In this document: positions 1-10,466 of the stretch, piece by piece | Position numbering within the stretch: the first letter of the stretch is position 1 | How the letters are laid out: each line of letters opens with the position of its first letter | Source of the DNA: Synergistaceae bacterium DZ-S4 | GTDB lineage: Bacteria; Synergistota; Synergistia; Synergistales; Synergistaceae | Length of the DNA stretch: 64,000 nt | Reading direction: 5' to 3' | NCBI GenBank assembly: GCA_025943965.1 | Contig: JAPCWD010000008.1 | Coordinates: forward strand, 56,434 to 120,433 | Program-made: the position numbers and the translations under genes | The notes under the pieces: generated by a model | Told to the model about the DNA's origin: nothing | Database searches by the model: none | The model's input: the letters and a program-made list of their open reading frames with translations, nothing else

Positions 1-29
1 GAATGGGCGGATTTCCCGGTTTGATGTAA
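1..29 (+). CDS. 3' end of YbaB/EbfC-like nucleoid-associated protein (partial)
   Basis: The window opens inside a reading frame whose last codons read MGGFPGLM followed by TAA at 27-29. A glycine/methionine-rich tail directly upstream of recR is typical of YbaB/EbfC, a small DNA-binding protein commonly encoded next to recR. Only eight codons are visible, so the call rests mainly on position. Confidence 0.4.
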
Positions 30-36
30 CTTCAGC

Positions 37-651
37 ATGTCAGCCACTTCTCTGCCCGGTTCAGTATTTAAGCTAATAAAACTATGGAGCAGACTTCCAG
101 GCGTGGGAGAAAAAACCGCCCGGCGTATGGTTTTTTTCATCCTTAAGCAGGACCCCGCCTGGGTCAGTGAGTTTGTATCAACAATAAGCCAGGTCAGGGA
201 AGAGACACATCACTGCGGTGAATGCGGCGGCATCACTGATATAGAACCTTGCTCTGTCTGCAGGGACAAAATGAGAGACCGGAAAGTCATGTGCATCGTT
301 GAAAGCGATGAGGATTGTATATCGATCGAGCAGGCAGGAATATTTAACGGACTTTACCATGTGCTCGGAGGACAGGTATCGCCCCTCGATGACCAGGATA
401 TACCGGAGGAAAGTATAGGAAGGCTTAAGCAGAGGATCTGTGATCTTAAGATCGAAGAGATAATACTTGCTACCGCTCCCAGGATCGAAGGAGATCTCAC
501 TGCATTTGCGATACAGGACGCGCTCAGGGGAATACCGGTCAGAATATCAAGGCTGTCATACGGCCTTCCGGTAGGGGGAAGCATAGGTTACGCGGACAGG
601 GTCACGCTTCATATGGCAATGGAATCGAGAAAGGAGATGCCCGGAAAATAG
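37..651 (+). CDS. recR: Recombination mediator protein RecR
   Basis: RecR acts with RecF and RecO to load RecA at single-strand gaps. The 204-residue protein has the usual length and order: an N-terminal helix-hairpin-helix region (LPGVGEKTARR around 20-30), a C4 zinc finger (C60, C63, C72, C75), then a Toprim domain (VESDEDCISIE around 89-99) and a conserved C-terminal segment (SYGLPVGGSIGYAD). It starts 7 bases after the stop of the ybaB-like gene, matching the common ybaB-recR operon. No strong ribosome site precedes the ATG, so translational coupling is likely. Confidence 0.97.
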   Translation: MSATSLPGSVFKLIKLWSRLPGVGEKTARRMVFFILKQDPAWVSEFVSTISQVREETHHCGECGGITDIEPCSVCRDKMRDRKVMCIVESDEDCISIEQAGIFNGLYHVLGGQVSPLDDQDIPEESIGRLKQRICDLKIEEIILATAPRIEGDLTAFAIQDALRGIPVRISRLSYGLPVGGSIGYADRVTLHMAMESRKEMPGK

Positions 652-718
652 ACATAAACTTATGAACAATAGTGAAAGAATGCGGCAAAAATATAATCGA
701 ATGAAAGGAGAAAACAAA

Positions 719-1882
719 ATGTCGTCAGGATCCGGTCTTTCAGCTGTTATGAAAAGATTGGTAAGGGCAGTGATGGTATTTATATGTGCGGCAGCCGGCT
801 ATCAGATATCAAAGATAGTCATTGAGCAGAACTGGTGGCCGTCTGTGACACTGCTGCATCCGATCGCAACAACTGTTTTTATTATTATTCTTTCAGCATG
901 TTTCGGCTTTATTCTTGCACCTCTATTCTGGTTCAGCGTAAGTAAATTCGCTCAGTTCACTGAATCAAAACTTCAGAATACGAGTGTACCCGAACTTACT
1001 GTAAGCCTCCTCGGGCTCATCCTGGGCCTCTTGCTGGCAAATCTTATAGCAATGCCAATGTCCAGGATCCCCGGAGGGATCGGGGTCTATATAGCGGTGC
1101 TGCTGAATGTGGCTCTGGGCTATCTGGGACTTCGCTTCTTCGCCAAGAGGAAAGATGACATATGGGGCGTAATAACAAATATAGGAGATATAAAGCTGCG
1201 CCTTCCAAAGCGTAAAAAGAAAAGCAGGAACGGCGAGGAAGAAAAAGAAACCGACATTGAGGTCGCTCCCGAGTTCTATTACTCGATCCCCAAGATACTC
1301 GACACCAGCGCCATCATCGACGGCAGGATCCTTGATGTGGCACAGAGCGGCTTCCTTGAGGGGACTATAGTACTGCCCAGGTTCATACTGGCAGAACTTC
1401 AGGGAGTTGCCGATTCCACCGATCCTCTCAGAAGGACCAGAGGAAGAAGGGGGCTCGCAGTGGTCACTGAGCTGCAAAAAATCAGGACACTGAACATAGA
1501 GATCCCGGAGACGACACTGAAGGACCTTGAAAGGGAAAAGGTCGACGAAGCCCTTGTCGTTCTTGCCCGTCAGCTTAACGGGAAGGTTATCACGACTGAC
1601 TACAACCTGAATCAGATAGCACAGATAGAAGGCGTGTCTGTGCTCAATGTAAACGACCTGGCAAATTCGCTTAAACCGATGCTGCTTCCCGGCGAAAACG
1701 TGGAGATCGACATAATCCGCATCGGCAAAGAGGCCCATCAGGGAGTCGGATATCTGGATGACGGAACTATGCTCGTCGTAGAAGACGGCTACAAAAGGAT
1801 CGGCGAGAGGGTAAAGGTAACTGTGACCTCTATGCTGCAGACTTCGGCCGGAAGAATGGTCTTCGGAAGAATACGTCCCTAG
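719..1882 (+). CDS. PIN/TRAM domain membrane protein (YacL-like)
   Basis: The N-terminal ~160 residues carry four hydrophobic segments. A PIN nuclease domain follows (ILDTSAIIDGRILDVA, with later acidic residues around KVDEALVVLA and ITTDYNLNQIA), and the C-terminus is a TRAM-type domain (GENVEIDIIRIGKEAHQGVGYLDDG cut to its core). This architecture is the YacL/PIN-TRAM family, thought to be membrane-tethered RNases. An in-frame ATG exists at 662, but the ATG at 719 has an AAGGAG site eight bases upstream, so I take 719 (387 residues). It sits one base before ispDF. RNA target unknown. Confidence 0.9.
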   Translation: MSSGSGLSAVMKRLVRAVMVFICAAAGYQISKIVIEQNWWPSVTLLHPIATTVFIIILSACFGFILAPLFWFSVSKFAQFTESKLQNTSVPELTVSLLGLILGLLLANLIAMPMSRIPGGIGVYIAVLLNVALGYLGLRFFAKRKDDIWGVITNIGDIKLRLPKRKKKSRNGEEEKETDIEVAPEFYYSIPKILDTSAIIDGRILDVAQSGFLEGTIVLPRFILAELQGVADSTDPLRRTRGRRGLAVVTELQKIRTLNIEIPETTLKDLEREKVDEALVVLARQLNGKVITTDYNLNQIAQIEGVSVLNVNDLANSLKPMLLPGENVEIDIIRIGKEAHQGVGYLDDGTMLVVEDGYKRIGERVKVTVTSMLQTSAGRMVFGRIRP

Positions 1883-1883
1883 T

Positions 1884-4603
<2,720 letters not shown>

Positions 4604-4640
4604 TCGGCCGGATCGACATCTGCGGATAATATATCAATTC

Positions 4641-4686
4641 AGAGGCAGTGAACAAAACTTAACGGGGATCTGCCTCTTTTTTTTTC
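4641..4686 (+). terminator. Rho-independent terminator after guaB
   Basis: An 8-bp perfect stem (AGAGGCAG / CTGCCTCT) closes a 21-base loop and is followed by about nine T residues. It ends the recR-guaB transcription unit. Confidence 0.85.
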
Positions 4687-4793
4687 TAAATAAAATTTAT
4701 TCTTGATATGACTTATTTGGTTGATTTGATATATAATGTTTGGCGTGCTTGATCTTGAACATATTCTTCTAACCATAGGAAGGAGGCAACGCA

Positions 4794-4901
4794 ATGGCGT
4801 GATTTATAAGTTTCGGGTCCATGTACTGGACCTTCCGCCTTTCGATGTCTTTTTCCAATAGAGTGACAGTTGAGGAATATCTTTTCAACCCCTTTCACTG
4901 A
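4794..4901 (+). other. Candidate selenocysteine-containing leader ORF upstream of yedE
   Basis: AGGAGG at 4781-4786 sits seven bases before ATG 4794. The frame reads Met-Ala-UGA, then stays open 32 more codons to a UGA at 4899. A hairpin starts 13 bases after the first UGA: GGTCCA 4816-4821 pairs with TGGACC 4827-4832, and the TGTAC loop contains GU, about 20 bases from the UGA. That matches the spacing and loop rule for bacterial SECIS elements. The rest of 4687-4992 has a TATAAT at 4732-4737 and no other gene. It could be a tiny selenoprotein, a selenium-sensing leader peptide, or chance. Confidence 0.35.
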
Positions 4902-4992
4902 TATCCTCCGACATCTCCCTGTTTGAACTGACACCGGAAATATCCAAAGTTACAGCAATGCCCCTGACGTTCAAAATCTAAGGAGGTCAACC

Positions 4993-6075
4993 ATGAATCG
5001 TGTGCTGATGTCTAAAAACGGCCCTGCGCTGGCAGGAGCCATTATTGGTGTTATTGCAGCCTTGCTTGTAAAATTCGGAAACCCGGGAAACATGGGCGTC
5101 TGTGTTGCCTGTTTCACCCGTGATGTCGCCGGAGCACTTGGACTCCACAGGGCAGGGATCGTCCAGTATCTGCGTCCCGAACTTGCCGGGTTTTTACTGG
5201 GATCTTTAATTTCTGCACTCATATACCGTGAATACAAACCAAGGGGCGGTTCTTCCCCGATGATACGCTTCGGACTGGGCTTCTTTGCCATGGTTGGTGC
5301 ACTGGTATTCCTTGGCTGTCCCTGGCGGGCATATCTGAGGCTTGCCGGAGGGGACTTCAATGCATTTGCGGGAATAGCCGGACTGATCGCCGGGATCGCG
5401 ATCGGAATAATGTTCCTTTACAGAGGATTCAGTCTTGGTGCATCTCGTCCCAACCCGAAAGCAGCAGGATTATTTATGCCGCTGCTGGCAATTGGCCTTC
5501 TTGCACTGCTTCTTCTCAGGCCACTGTTCGGTGCTGAAGGGACCGGACCGATATTCTTTTCAGAAAAGGGTCCGGGCTCAATGCATGCTCCGATACTTAT
5601 CTCACTTGGCGCAGGACTCCTGGTGGGGTGGCTTGCGCAGAGAAGCCGCTTCTGCACTGTAGGAGCCATACGCGATCTTATAATGCTCAGGGATACCCAC
5701 CTTTTTAAAGGTATCGTGTGCTTCATAATTGCGGCTTTCCTTACAAATTTTGTTTTAGGGCAGTTCAAACCAGGATTTGAAGGACAGCCCATAGCACACA
5801 CGATGCATCTGTGGAATTTCCTTGGCATGGTGCTTTCCGGACTCGCCTTCACATTGGCAGGCGGTTGTCCCGGACGCATGTTCATAATGTCAGGCGAGGG
5901 TGACTCCGATGCAGGGGTCTTTATTATGGGGATGCTCGTAGGGGCAGCTTTTGCACATAACTTCAGCCTGGCCAGCTCGGGCACCGGAGTAGGGGCCTAC
6001 GGCATACCGGCGACAATAGCCGGACTGGTCTTCTGTTTCGCCGTCGGTTCATTGTTTATGAACAGGGTAGAGTAG
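4993..6075 (+). CDS. yedE: YedE-type (YeeE/YedE family) selenium-associated membrane transporter
   Basis: A 360-residue, highly hydrophobic inner-membrane protein with about nine to ten predicted segments. It has the paired YeeE/YedE signatures: GNPGNMGVCVACFTRD near the N-terminus, LGCPWRAYLRLAGGD in the middle, and AQRSRFCTVGAIRDLI plus AGGCPGRMF in the second half. Members next to a yedF/TusA-like gene are assigned to selenium metabolism, probably uptake of a selenium compound; sulfur-compound transport is the alternative. ATG 4993 has AAGGAGG close upstream. The next gene starts 13 bases later. Confidence 0.88.
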   Translation: MNRVLMSKNGPALAGAIIGVIAALLVKFGNPGNMGVCVACFTRDVAGALGLHRAGIVQYLRPELAGFLLGSLISALIYREYKPRGGSSPMIRFGLGFFAMVGALVFLGCPWRAYLRLAGGDFNAFAGIAGLIAGIAIGIMFLYRGFSLGASRPNPKAAGLFMPLLAIGLLALLLLRPLFGAEGTGPIFFSEKGPGSMHAPILISLGAGLLVGWLAQRSRFCTVGAIRDLIMLRDTHLFKGIVCFIIAAFLTNFVLGQFKPGFEGQPIAHTMHLWNFLGMVLSGLAFTLAGGCPGRMFIMSGEGDSDAGVFIMGMLVGAAFAHNFSLASSGTGVGAYGIPATIAGLVFCFAVGSLFMNRVE

Positions 6076-6088
6076 GAGGTCTTTATAA

Positions 6089-6304
6089 ATGGAAACCAAA
6101 ACAGTTGACGCACGCGGCCTTTCATGCCCGCAGCCGATAGTAGAGACCAAGAAAGTTCTTGATAAAATAAGCGGCGGAAGGGTAGAGGTACTCGTAGACA
6201 CAGTTACCTCAAGGGAAAATGTTCTGAGGTTCGGAAGAAATGCCGGATGGCAGGGATCCTTTGAAGAGACGGATGGCGCATTCAAGGTAATCCTGGAGAA
6301 ATAA
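6089..6304 (+). CDS. SirA/TusA/YedF-like sulfur- or selenium-carrier protein
   Basis: This 71-residue protein is the TusA fold alone. The invariant CPxP motif (ARGLSCPQPIVETKK, Cys13) carries the reactive thiol that receives sulfane sulfur or selenium. It ends with a beta-strand-rich tail. A TAGGAGG site lies nine bases upstream. Pairing with yedE indicates a cytosolic acceptor for the imported chalcogen. The longer YedF form carries an extra C-terminal domain that is absent here. Confidence 0.88.
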   Translation: METKTVDARGLSCPQPIVETKKVLDKISGGRVEVLVDTVTSRENVLRFGRNAGWQGSFEETDGAFKVILEK

Positions 6305-6311
6305 CAAATAA

Positions 6312-6370
6312 GGAGCACTTCCCTCGCACGGAAGAGGTCGTGATTTTCAAAGCTGAGAGGGAAGCGCTCC
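6312..6370. repeat. Long imperfect inverted repeat with tRNA-Val anticodon-arm similarity
   Basis: GGAGCACTTCCCTC (6312-6325) pairs with GAGGGAAGCGCTCC (6357-6370) with one mismatch over 14 bp. The 5' arm and loop (CTTCCCTCGCACGGAAGAGGTC) mirror the anticodon arm and variable loop of the tRNA-Val 130 bases downstream (CTTCC-TTGACAC-GGAAG-AGGTC), differing mainly in the loop. There is no T tract, so it is not an obvious terminator. Confidence 0.5.
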
Positions 6371-6386
6371 AAAACCTGACAAACTA

Positions 6387-6415
6387 TTGACAGGACGTAC
6401 ATTAGCTAGTAAAAT
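6387..6415 (+). promoter_or_regulatory. Sigma-70-type promoter of tRNA-Val
   Basis: TTGACA at 6387-6392 and TAAAAT at 6410-6415 are separated by 17 bases. The predicted start lies a few bases upstream of the tRNA at 6427. Confidence 0.75.
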
Positions 6416-6426
6416 CTCATCTCGTT

Positions 6427-6501
6427 GGGCGATTAGTTCAGAGGTAGAACGCTTCCTTGACACGGAAGAGGTCAGAAGTTCAATTCTTCTATCGCCCACC
6501 A
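6427..6501 (+). tRNA. tRNA-Val (GAC)
   Basis: The acceptor GGGCGAT pairs with ATCGCCC. The anticodon arm CTTCC-TTGACAC-GGAAG gives anticodon GAC, and the T-arm contains TTCAATT. The encoded 3' end is ACCA. A terminator follows immediately. Its 3' end is the likely insertion point of the adjacent island. Confidence 0.95.
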
Positions 6502-6511
6502 TATTGGTAAT

Positions 6512-6541
6512 AAAAAGACGGGCAAAAGCCCGTCTTTTTTT
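6512..6541 (+). terminator. Rho-independent terminator after tRNA-Val
   Basis: AAAAAGACGGGC and GCCCGTCTTTTT form a near-perfect stem with an AAAA loop, ending in a run of seven T residues. Confidence 0.9.
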
Positions 6542-6581
6542 GCTGAGCAATGGCTGAGCAGTTGCTGAGCGAGAGCTGAGC
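6542..6581. repeat. Four GCTGAGC direct repeats with exact 11-bp period
   Basis: GCTGAGC occurs at 6542, 6553, 6564 and 6575, with four-base spacers AATG, AGTT and GAGA. Placing the sites on one helical face just past a tRNA terminator resembles arm-type binding sites of an integrase or excisionase. The function is inferred. Confidence 0.6.
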
Positions 6582-6731
6582 GGTTGTAAAAGCATGCGGA
6601 GACTGCATCCGCCAGGGAATTAGCGTCCTTCGGACGCTGGGGAATTTGCTCGCCTCGCATCGCGGAGAATCCAATCTTAAAGCCTTGATCTACGTCACCT
6701 CTGAGAGCTTCCAGACCGGTTCCTGTTGGAC

Positions 6732-6804
6732 CGGATTTCGAATCTCCGCGTCTCCACCAACAACTCAAATAGACCCCAAAGGCCGCGGGGGTTCAAAATC
6801 CCCG
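6732..6804 (+). other. Two tRNA-3'-end-like fragments in a 390-base gene-free stretch
   Basis: At 6732-6759 a degenerate T-arm (CGGAT-TTCGAAT-CTCCG) is followed by CGTCTCC, A and CCA, as in a tRNA or tmRNA 3' end. At 6787-6803 a second T-arm-like hairpin (GGGGG-TTCAAAA-TCCCC) precedes GTCGTCCCC. I found no matching 5' halves, so these are probably fossils of integration at RNA genes. The interval 6582-6930 otherwise holds no gene that I can support. Confidence 0.35.
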
Positions 6805-6933
6805 TCGTCCCCGGACGCCTCTTAACGGGGACCCAGTGGCTTGTGGTTTAGGTTTTAAACATTCAGTAATAGCAAGGATTTAGAGACACTGGATCTCCGA
6901 TTTAAGCATTCGGAGACGACGAAGATTGTGGTT

Positions 6934-7437
6934 CTAACGACCACTCTTGTTTAGCGTATAAAGTTTATTCACTAATACTTTTTTAACTGCTTCTGCTAGT
7001 TTCAGAAAATATGACGTGTCTAAATCAACTGAAAGAATATCAAAATGACGACTGATGGTAAGAAAACCATTCTCCATAGGATATTCTTTCAGTCTCCGCG
7101 TAGGGTTCTTCTTGTATTCAGAATGGGCAATTGCTTTATTCCTTAAATCTATGATCATTTTATGAAAAGCAATAGCTTCTTCTCCAATCATATCTTTTAT
7201 TTCTCTTTGCTCATTTTTCCCAAATTTTGGGGTGCCTGTTGCGAACTCATCTTCTGAGTTACCAGAGAACGGCCTTGAGTAAGAGATTATTGCAGCAATA
7301 AGAAGGGCAGAGCGAACCTCAAAATCGCTTGAATTTACGGGGATCTCATTAAGGCGTATTAAGTACTTAATAGCCTGGTCTAGATCTTTAATCGATATAC
7401 TAGTGCGATTGAACTGTCTTTCTAACTGTACATTCAT
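6934..7437 (-). CDS. HEPN-like protein, candidate toxin paired with AbiEi-like gene
   Basis: This is a 167-residue, mostly helical protein that I do not recognise as a named family. It carries R99-NKAIA-H105 within DLRNKAIAHSEY, matching the R-x4-6-H motif of HEPN RNases and substrate-binding proteins. It lies 29 bases downstream of the AbiEi-like gene on the same strand, with GAGG near its start, so the two are probably co-transcribed. In AbiE systems that slot is held by a nucleotidyltransferase toxin, so a HEPN protein here would be a swapped effector. The toxin role is inference. Confidence 0.5.
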   Translation of the reverse strand: MNVQLERQFNRTSISIKDLDQAIKYLIRLNEIPVNSSDFEVRSALLIAAIISYSRPFSGNSEDEFATGTPKFGKNEQREIKDMIGEEAIAFHKMIIDLRNKAIAHSEYKKNPTRRLKEYPMENGFLTISRHFDILSVDLDTSYFLKLAEAVKKVLVNKLYTLNKSGR

Positions 7438-7466
7438 AAAACTTACCTCACAAATGGGGTGGGTAA

Positions 7467-8102
7467 TTACAGGAGTAACTCCATGTAACTTCTGACCAGC
7501 TTGGACACTCCAAATGTTTCCGCCATTTTCATAAGTGTGTACAGGTTCTTATCCTTCCTTAGAACGTAACGTTTGACCGCATCGGTGACAACAGAGATGT
7601 CCATCCGGTTCCTGCTTCGGAGACAGTCGCAGATCGTTCTCTCCAGTCCGTAGACAATAACAATATACCCGAACATAGTTGTTAATTTTGTAACTCCAAG
7701 ATCATGCAGCTCCCTCTTGATGGAATACACCGTAAATCTTTCTTTCCGAAGCTGGGCAATGTTGTATCCTGCAGGCACTGTAACTGTATAGGAAAGGGGA
7801 TCTCTGTCCGTAAGGTCATGCAGAAATAAGGCTGTCTCATGTGAGTAAATGATTTTCGGGCGTCTCAACTGGGCAATGAACATCTTATCGGCCAACTCGT
7901 CTGGGAGGATATATACACCGAATGCAGCACGCTCCAGTTCTCCTGACTTTACCAACAGGCGGAGACGTTCGTTTGATACTCCTGCTTCATTTGCTTCAGC
8001 AGTTGTGACAGTTCCTTCCTTTTGCATCAGGAGCGTTTTCAGTTTTTCCGGGATAGGCAAATCGATCGCCTCCAATTTGATTTTAATGCTAGGATTGTAC
8101 AT
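7467..8102 (-). CDS. AbiEi-family antitoxin / transcriptional repressor
   Basis: A 211-residue protein with the N-terminal winged-helix region of AbiEi antitoxins (KEGTVTTAEANEAGVSNERL around 29-48, then a GVYILPDE wing). The antitoxin core follows (YSHETALFLHDLTDRDP, VYGLERTICDCL). AbiEi proteins repress their own operon and neutralise an AbiEii nucleotidyltransferase. No AbiEii is present here; the downstream partner is a HEPN-like protein. The gene is transcribed away from the type I RM operon. Its start has only a weak ribosome site. Confidence 0.8.
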   Translation of the reverse strand: MYNPSIKIKLEAIDLPIPEKLKTLLMQKEGTVTTAEANEAGVSNERLRLLVKSGELERAAFGVYILPDELADKMFIAQLRRPKIIYSHETALFLHDLTDRDPLSYTVTVPAGYNIAQLRKERFTVYSIKRELHDLGVTKLTTMFGYIVIVYGLERTICDCLRSRNRMDISVVTDAVKRYVLRKDKNLYTLMKMAETFGVSKLVRSYMELLL

Positions 8103-8345
8103 GAAACTAACATAAAAACCAATAGTGTTGAACTTTCACGCTGCAAATAACTTCGAAACAAGCATAAAAATCAAGCATGCAGGAGAGCTGAATATAAAAG
8201 ATCATCATTATTAAACATTGTTAATATTTTAATAGATTTATGATACGATTAGGTATAATCTATGAAGACAGTTTTTTGTGATGCTGTTACTTGCCATTTA
8301 ACTATACGTTACAAACTGCCAATCGATAAAACTTAAAATAAAAAT

Positions 8346-8375
8346 CTGCAGAATCTGTCCGAAACAGTTCTGCAG
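8346..8375. promoter_or_regulatory. Inverted repeat, probable operator upstream of hsdM
   Basis: CTGCAGAA-t-CTGT (8346-8358) is the reverse complement, apart from one unpaired base, of ACAG-TTCTGCAG (8364-8375). It lies immediately upstream of the putative -35 of the RM operon. The interval 8103-8436 holds this repeat, a TATAAT at 8254 and no gene. Confidence 0.5.
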
Positions 8376-8387
8376 CCATTGCATATA

Positions 8388-8414
8388 TTGACAAAAATAT
8401 CATATTAATAGAAT
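8388..8414 (+). promoter_or_regulatory. Putative promoter of the first type I RM operon
   Basis: TTGACA at 8388-8393 and TAGAAT at 8409-8414 are 15 bases apart, a short but usable spacing. The hsdM start is at 8437. Confidence 0.4.
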
Positions 8415-8436
8415 AGAACACGAGAGGAAGCAGAAA

Positions 8437-10005
8437 ATGGCTGACAACAGAAAAGAACAGGAACGTGCCGAGCTTCACCGGACTATATGGAACATTGCCA
8501 ACGACCTCAGGGGAAGCGTAGACGGATGGGACTTTAAACAATATGTTCTGGGGATGCTCTTTTATCGCTACATTTCAGAAAACATGACCGTCTACATAAA
8601 TAGGGGAGAATGGGAAACGGGCAACAAGGATTTCGACTATGCAAAGATCTCGGACATTGAAGCAGAACAGGCCCGGGAAGATTTGGTCAAGACAAAAGGC
8701 TTCTTCATACTGCCCAGCGAGCTTTTCGAAAATGTCCGCACCAAGGCGAAGGACGACGAGAACCTCAATGAGACCCTGGAGCGCATCTTCAGCAACATAG
8801 AAGCTTCAGCGCAGGGGACAGACAGCGAGGACGATTTCAAGGGACTCTTTGACGACATAGACGTAAACAGCAACAAACTTGGCAGTTCCGTGTCAAAACG
8901 CAATGAAAAGATGGTCAAGCTCCTGAATTCCATTGCAGAGATGAAACTTGGGGATTACAAGGATAATACAATAGACGCGTTCGGAGACGCTTATGAATAC
9001 CTTATGGGTATGTACGCCTCCAATGCAGGAAAGAGCGGCGGCGAGTACTATACGCCTCAGGAAGTATCCGAACTTCTGACACGCATTGCATTGGTGGGGA
9101 AAACAGAAGTGAACAAGGTATATGACCCGGCCTGCGGTTCCGGCTCCCTGCTCCTTAAGTTTGCAAAGATCCTTGGCAAAGACAAAGTCCGTCTCGGCTT
9201 CTACGGCCAGGAGATAAACATAACTACATACAACCTCTGCCGCATAAATATGTTCCTTCATGACATCGATTATGACAAATTCGACATTGGACTTGGTGAC
9301 ACACTCATAGACCCACTTCACTGGGACGACGAGCCCTTCGAGGCGATCGTCTCCAATCCTCCGTACTCGATCAACTGGAAGGGCGACAGCGACCCCATTC
9401 TGATCAACGACCCGCGCTTTTCCCCTGCGGGCGTGCTTGCGCCAAAATCCAAGGCGGACCTTGCGTTCATAATGCACTCTCTTTCATGGCTCTCGACGAA
9501 CGGAACGGCAGCCATCGTCTGCTTTCCGGGAGTTATGTACAGAGGCGGGGCGGAAAGGAAGATCCGGCAATACCTCATCGACAACAACTATGTTGACTGC
9601 GTCATCCAGCTGCCCAGCAACCTGTTTTACGGGACAAGCATTGCTACCTGCATAATGGTTCTGAAGAAGTCAAAGCCCGAAAACAGCACGCTTTTCATTG
9701 ACGCTTCAAATGAATTCGTCAAGGTAACGAACAATAACAAGCTTACGCAGGATAACATGGACAAAATCATAGATGCCTTCAGGACAAGAGAGGACATTGA
9801 ACATTTTTCGAGGCTTGTGCCCAACAGCGAGATCGAAGAACAGGACTATAACCTTTCTGTCTCCACCTATGTGGAACAGAAGGACACACGGGAAGTTATC
9901 GATATTGCCAGGCTCAATGCGGAAATAGAAGAAATCGTGGCAAGGGAGCAGGTCCTGCGGGATGAGATAGCCAGGATCATTGTGGAAATTGAGGCAGGAG
10001 CATGA
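8437..10005 (+). CDS. hsdM: Type I restriction-modification methyltransferase subunit HsdM
   Basis: This 522-residue N6-adenine methyltransferase forms the M2S core that modifies the host recognition site. It has the N-terminal HsdM helical domain ([17 protein letters not shown]), the SAM-binding motif [14 protein letters not shown] and the catalytic NPPY motif near residue 307. A start-proximal GAGGAAG sets ATG 8437. Its stop overlaps the next start in ATGA, indicating one transcript through hsdR. Confidence 0.96.
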   Translation: MADNRKEQERAELHRTIWNIANDLRGSVDGWDFKQYVLGMLFYRYISENMTVYINRGEWETGNKDFDYAKISDIEAEQAREDLVKTKGFFILPSELFENVRTKAKDDENLNETLERIFSNIEASAQGTDSEDDFKGLFDDIDVNSNKLGSSVSKRNEKMVKLLNSIAEMKLGDYKDNTIDAFGDAYEYLMGMYASNAGKSGGEYYTPQEVSELLTRIALVGKTEVNKVYDPACGSGSLLLKFAKILGKDKVRLGFYGQEINITTYNLCRINMFLHDIDYDKFDIGLGDTLIDPLHWDDEPFEAIVSNPPYSINWKGDSDPILINDPRFSPAGVLAPKSKADLAFIMHSLSWLSTNGTAAIVCFPGVMYRGGAERKIRQYLIDNNYVDCVIQLPSNLFYGTSIATCIMVLKKSKPENSTLFIDASNEFVKVTNNNKLTQDNMDKIIDAFRTREDIEHFSRLVPNSEIEEQDYNLSVSTYVEQKDTREVIDIARLNAEIEEIVAREQVLRDEIARIIVEIEAGA

Positions 10006-10466
10006 ACAGGGACTTCCAGTTTCTTGTTTACCGATCTGCGAACCAAGATGTCTCCGTAAGCGCGATCATAAAGGATGAAACTGTCTGGCTGACTCAAAAG
10101 GGAATGGCAGAATTATTCGGTGTAAATATCCCCGCTATATCAAAGCATTTGCAAAATATTTACGAAGAGGGCGAATTAAACAGGGATGCAACTGTTTCCA
10201 AAATGGAAATAGTTCAAACCGAGGGCGCAAGAACAGTCAAGCGTAATGTCGATCTTTATAACCTTGATTCTATCATTTCTGTGGGATACCGTGTGAGTTC
10301 TGCGCGCGCTACCCACTTCCGTATCTGGGCTACCGGAGTACTGAAAGAGTATATGACAAAGGCGGAGAAAGAATACGAAGTATTCAACAAGACCCAAAAG
10401 ATCATTTCCGATTTTGACAAGGAAGTTAAGCGACTCTTGGAGAAGAGGTACGAAACAGATGAGTAA
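10002..10466 (+). CDS. Short RhuM-family protein between hsdM and hsdS
   Basis: RhuM-family proteins (~330 residues) are accessory genes often found in type I RM loci and islands; their function is unknown. This 154-residue copy keeps the N-terminal part ([41 protein letters not shown]). It then jumps to the family's extreme C-terminal segment ([15 protein letters not shown]), so about half the middle is missing. The frame is intact and overlaps both neighbours (ATGA with hsdM, 8 bases with hsdS), suggesting an in-frame deletion kept for coupling. Confidence 0.8.
   Translation: MNRDFQFLVYRSANQDVSVSAIIKDETVWLTQKGMAELFGVNIPAISKHLQNIYEEGELNRDATVSKMEIVQTEGARTVKRNVDLYNLDSIISVGYRVSSARATHFRIWATGVLKEYMTKAEKEYEVFNKTQKIISDFDKEVKRLLEKRYETDE

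Noticed and set aside
4713..4934. Minus-strand 73-codon frame in the yedE leader
   Set aside because: No ribosome site or homologous feature; the plus-strand signals are stronger.
6472..6768. Minus-strand 98-codon frame over the end of tRNA-Val and downstream
   Set aside because: It is a shadow of tRNA and repeat sequence of the kind often mis-called as a gene beside RNA genes.
6582..6830. Possible complete tmRNA (ssrA) gene
   Set aside because: A T-arm and CCA end are present, but I found no tmRNA 5' domain, tag frame or matching acceptor strand; kept only as fragments.
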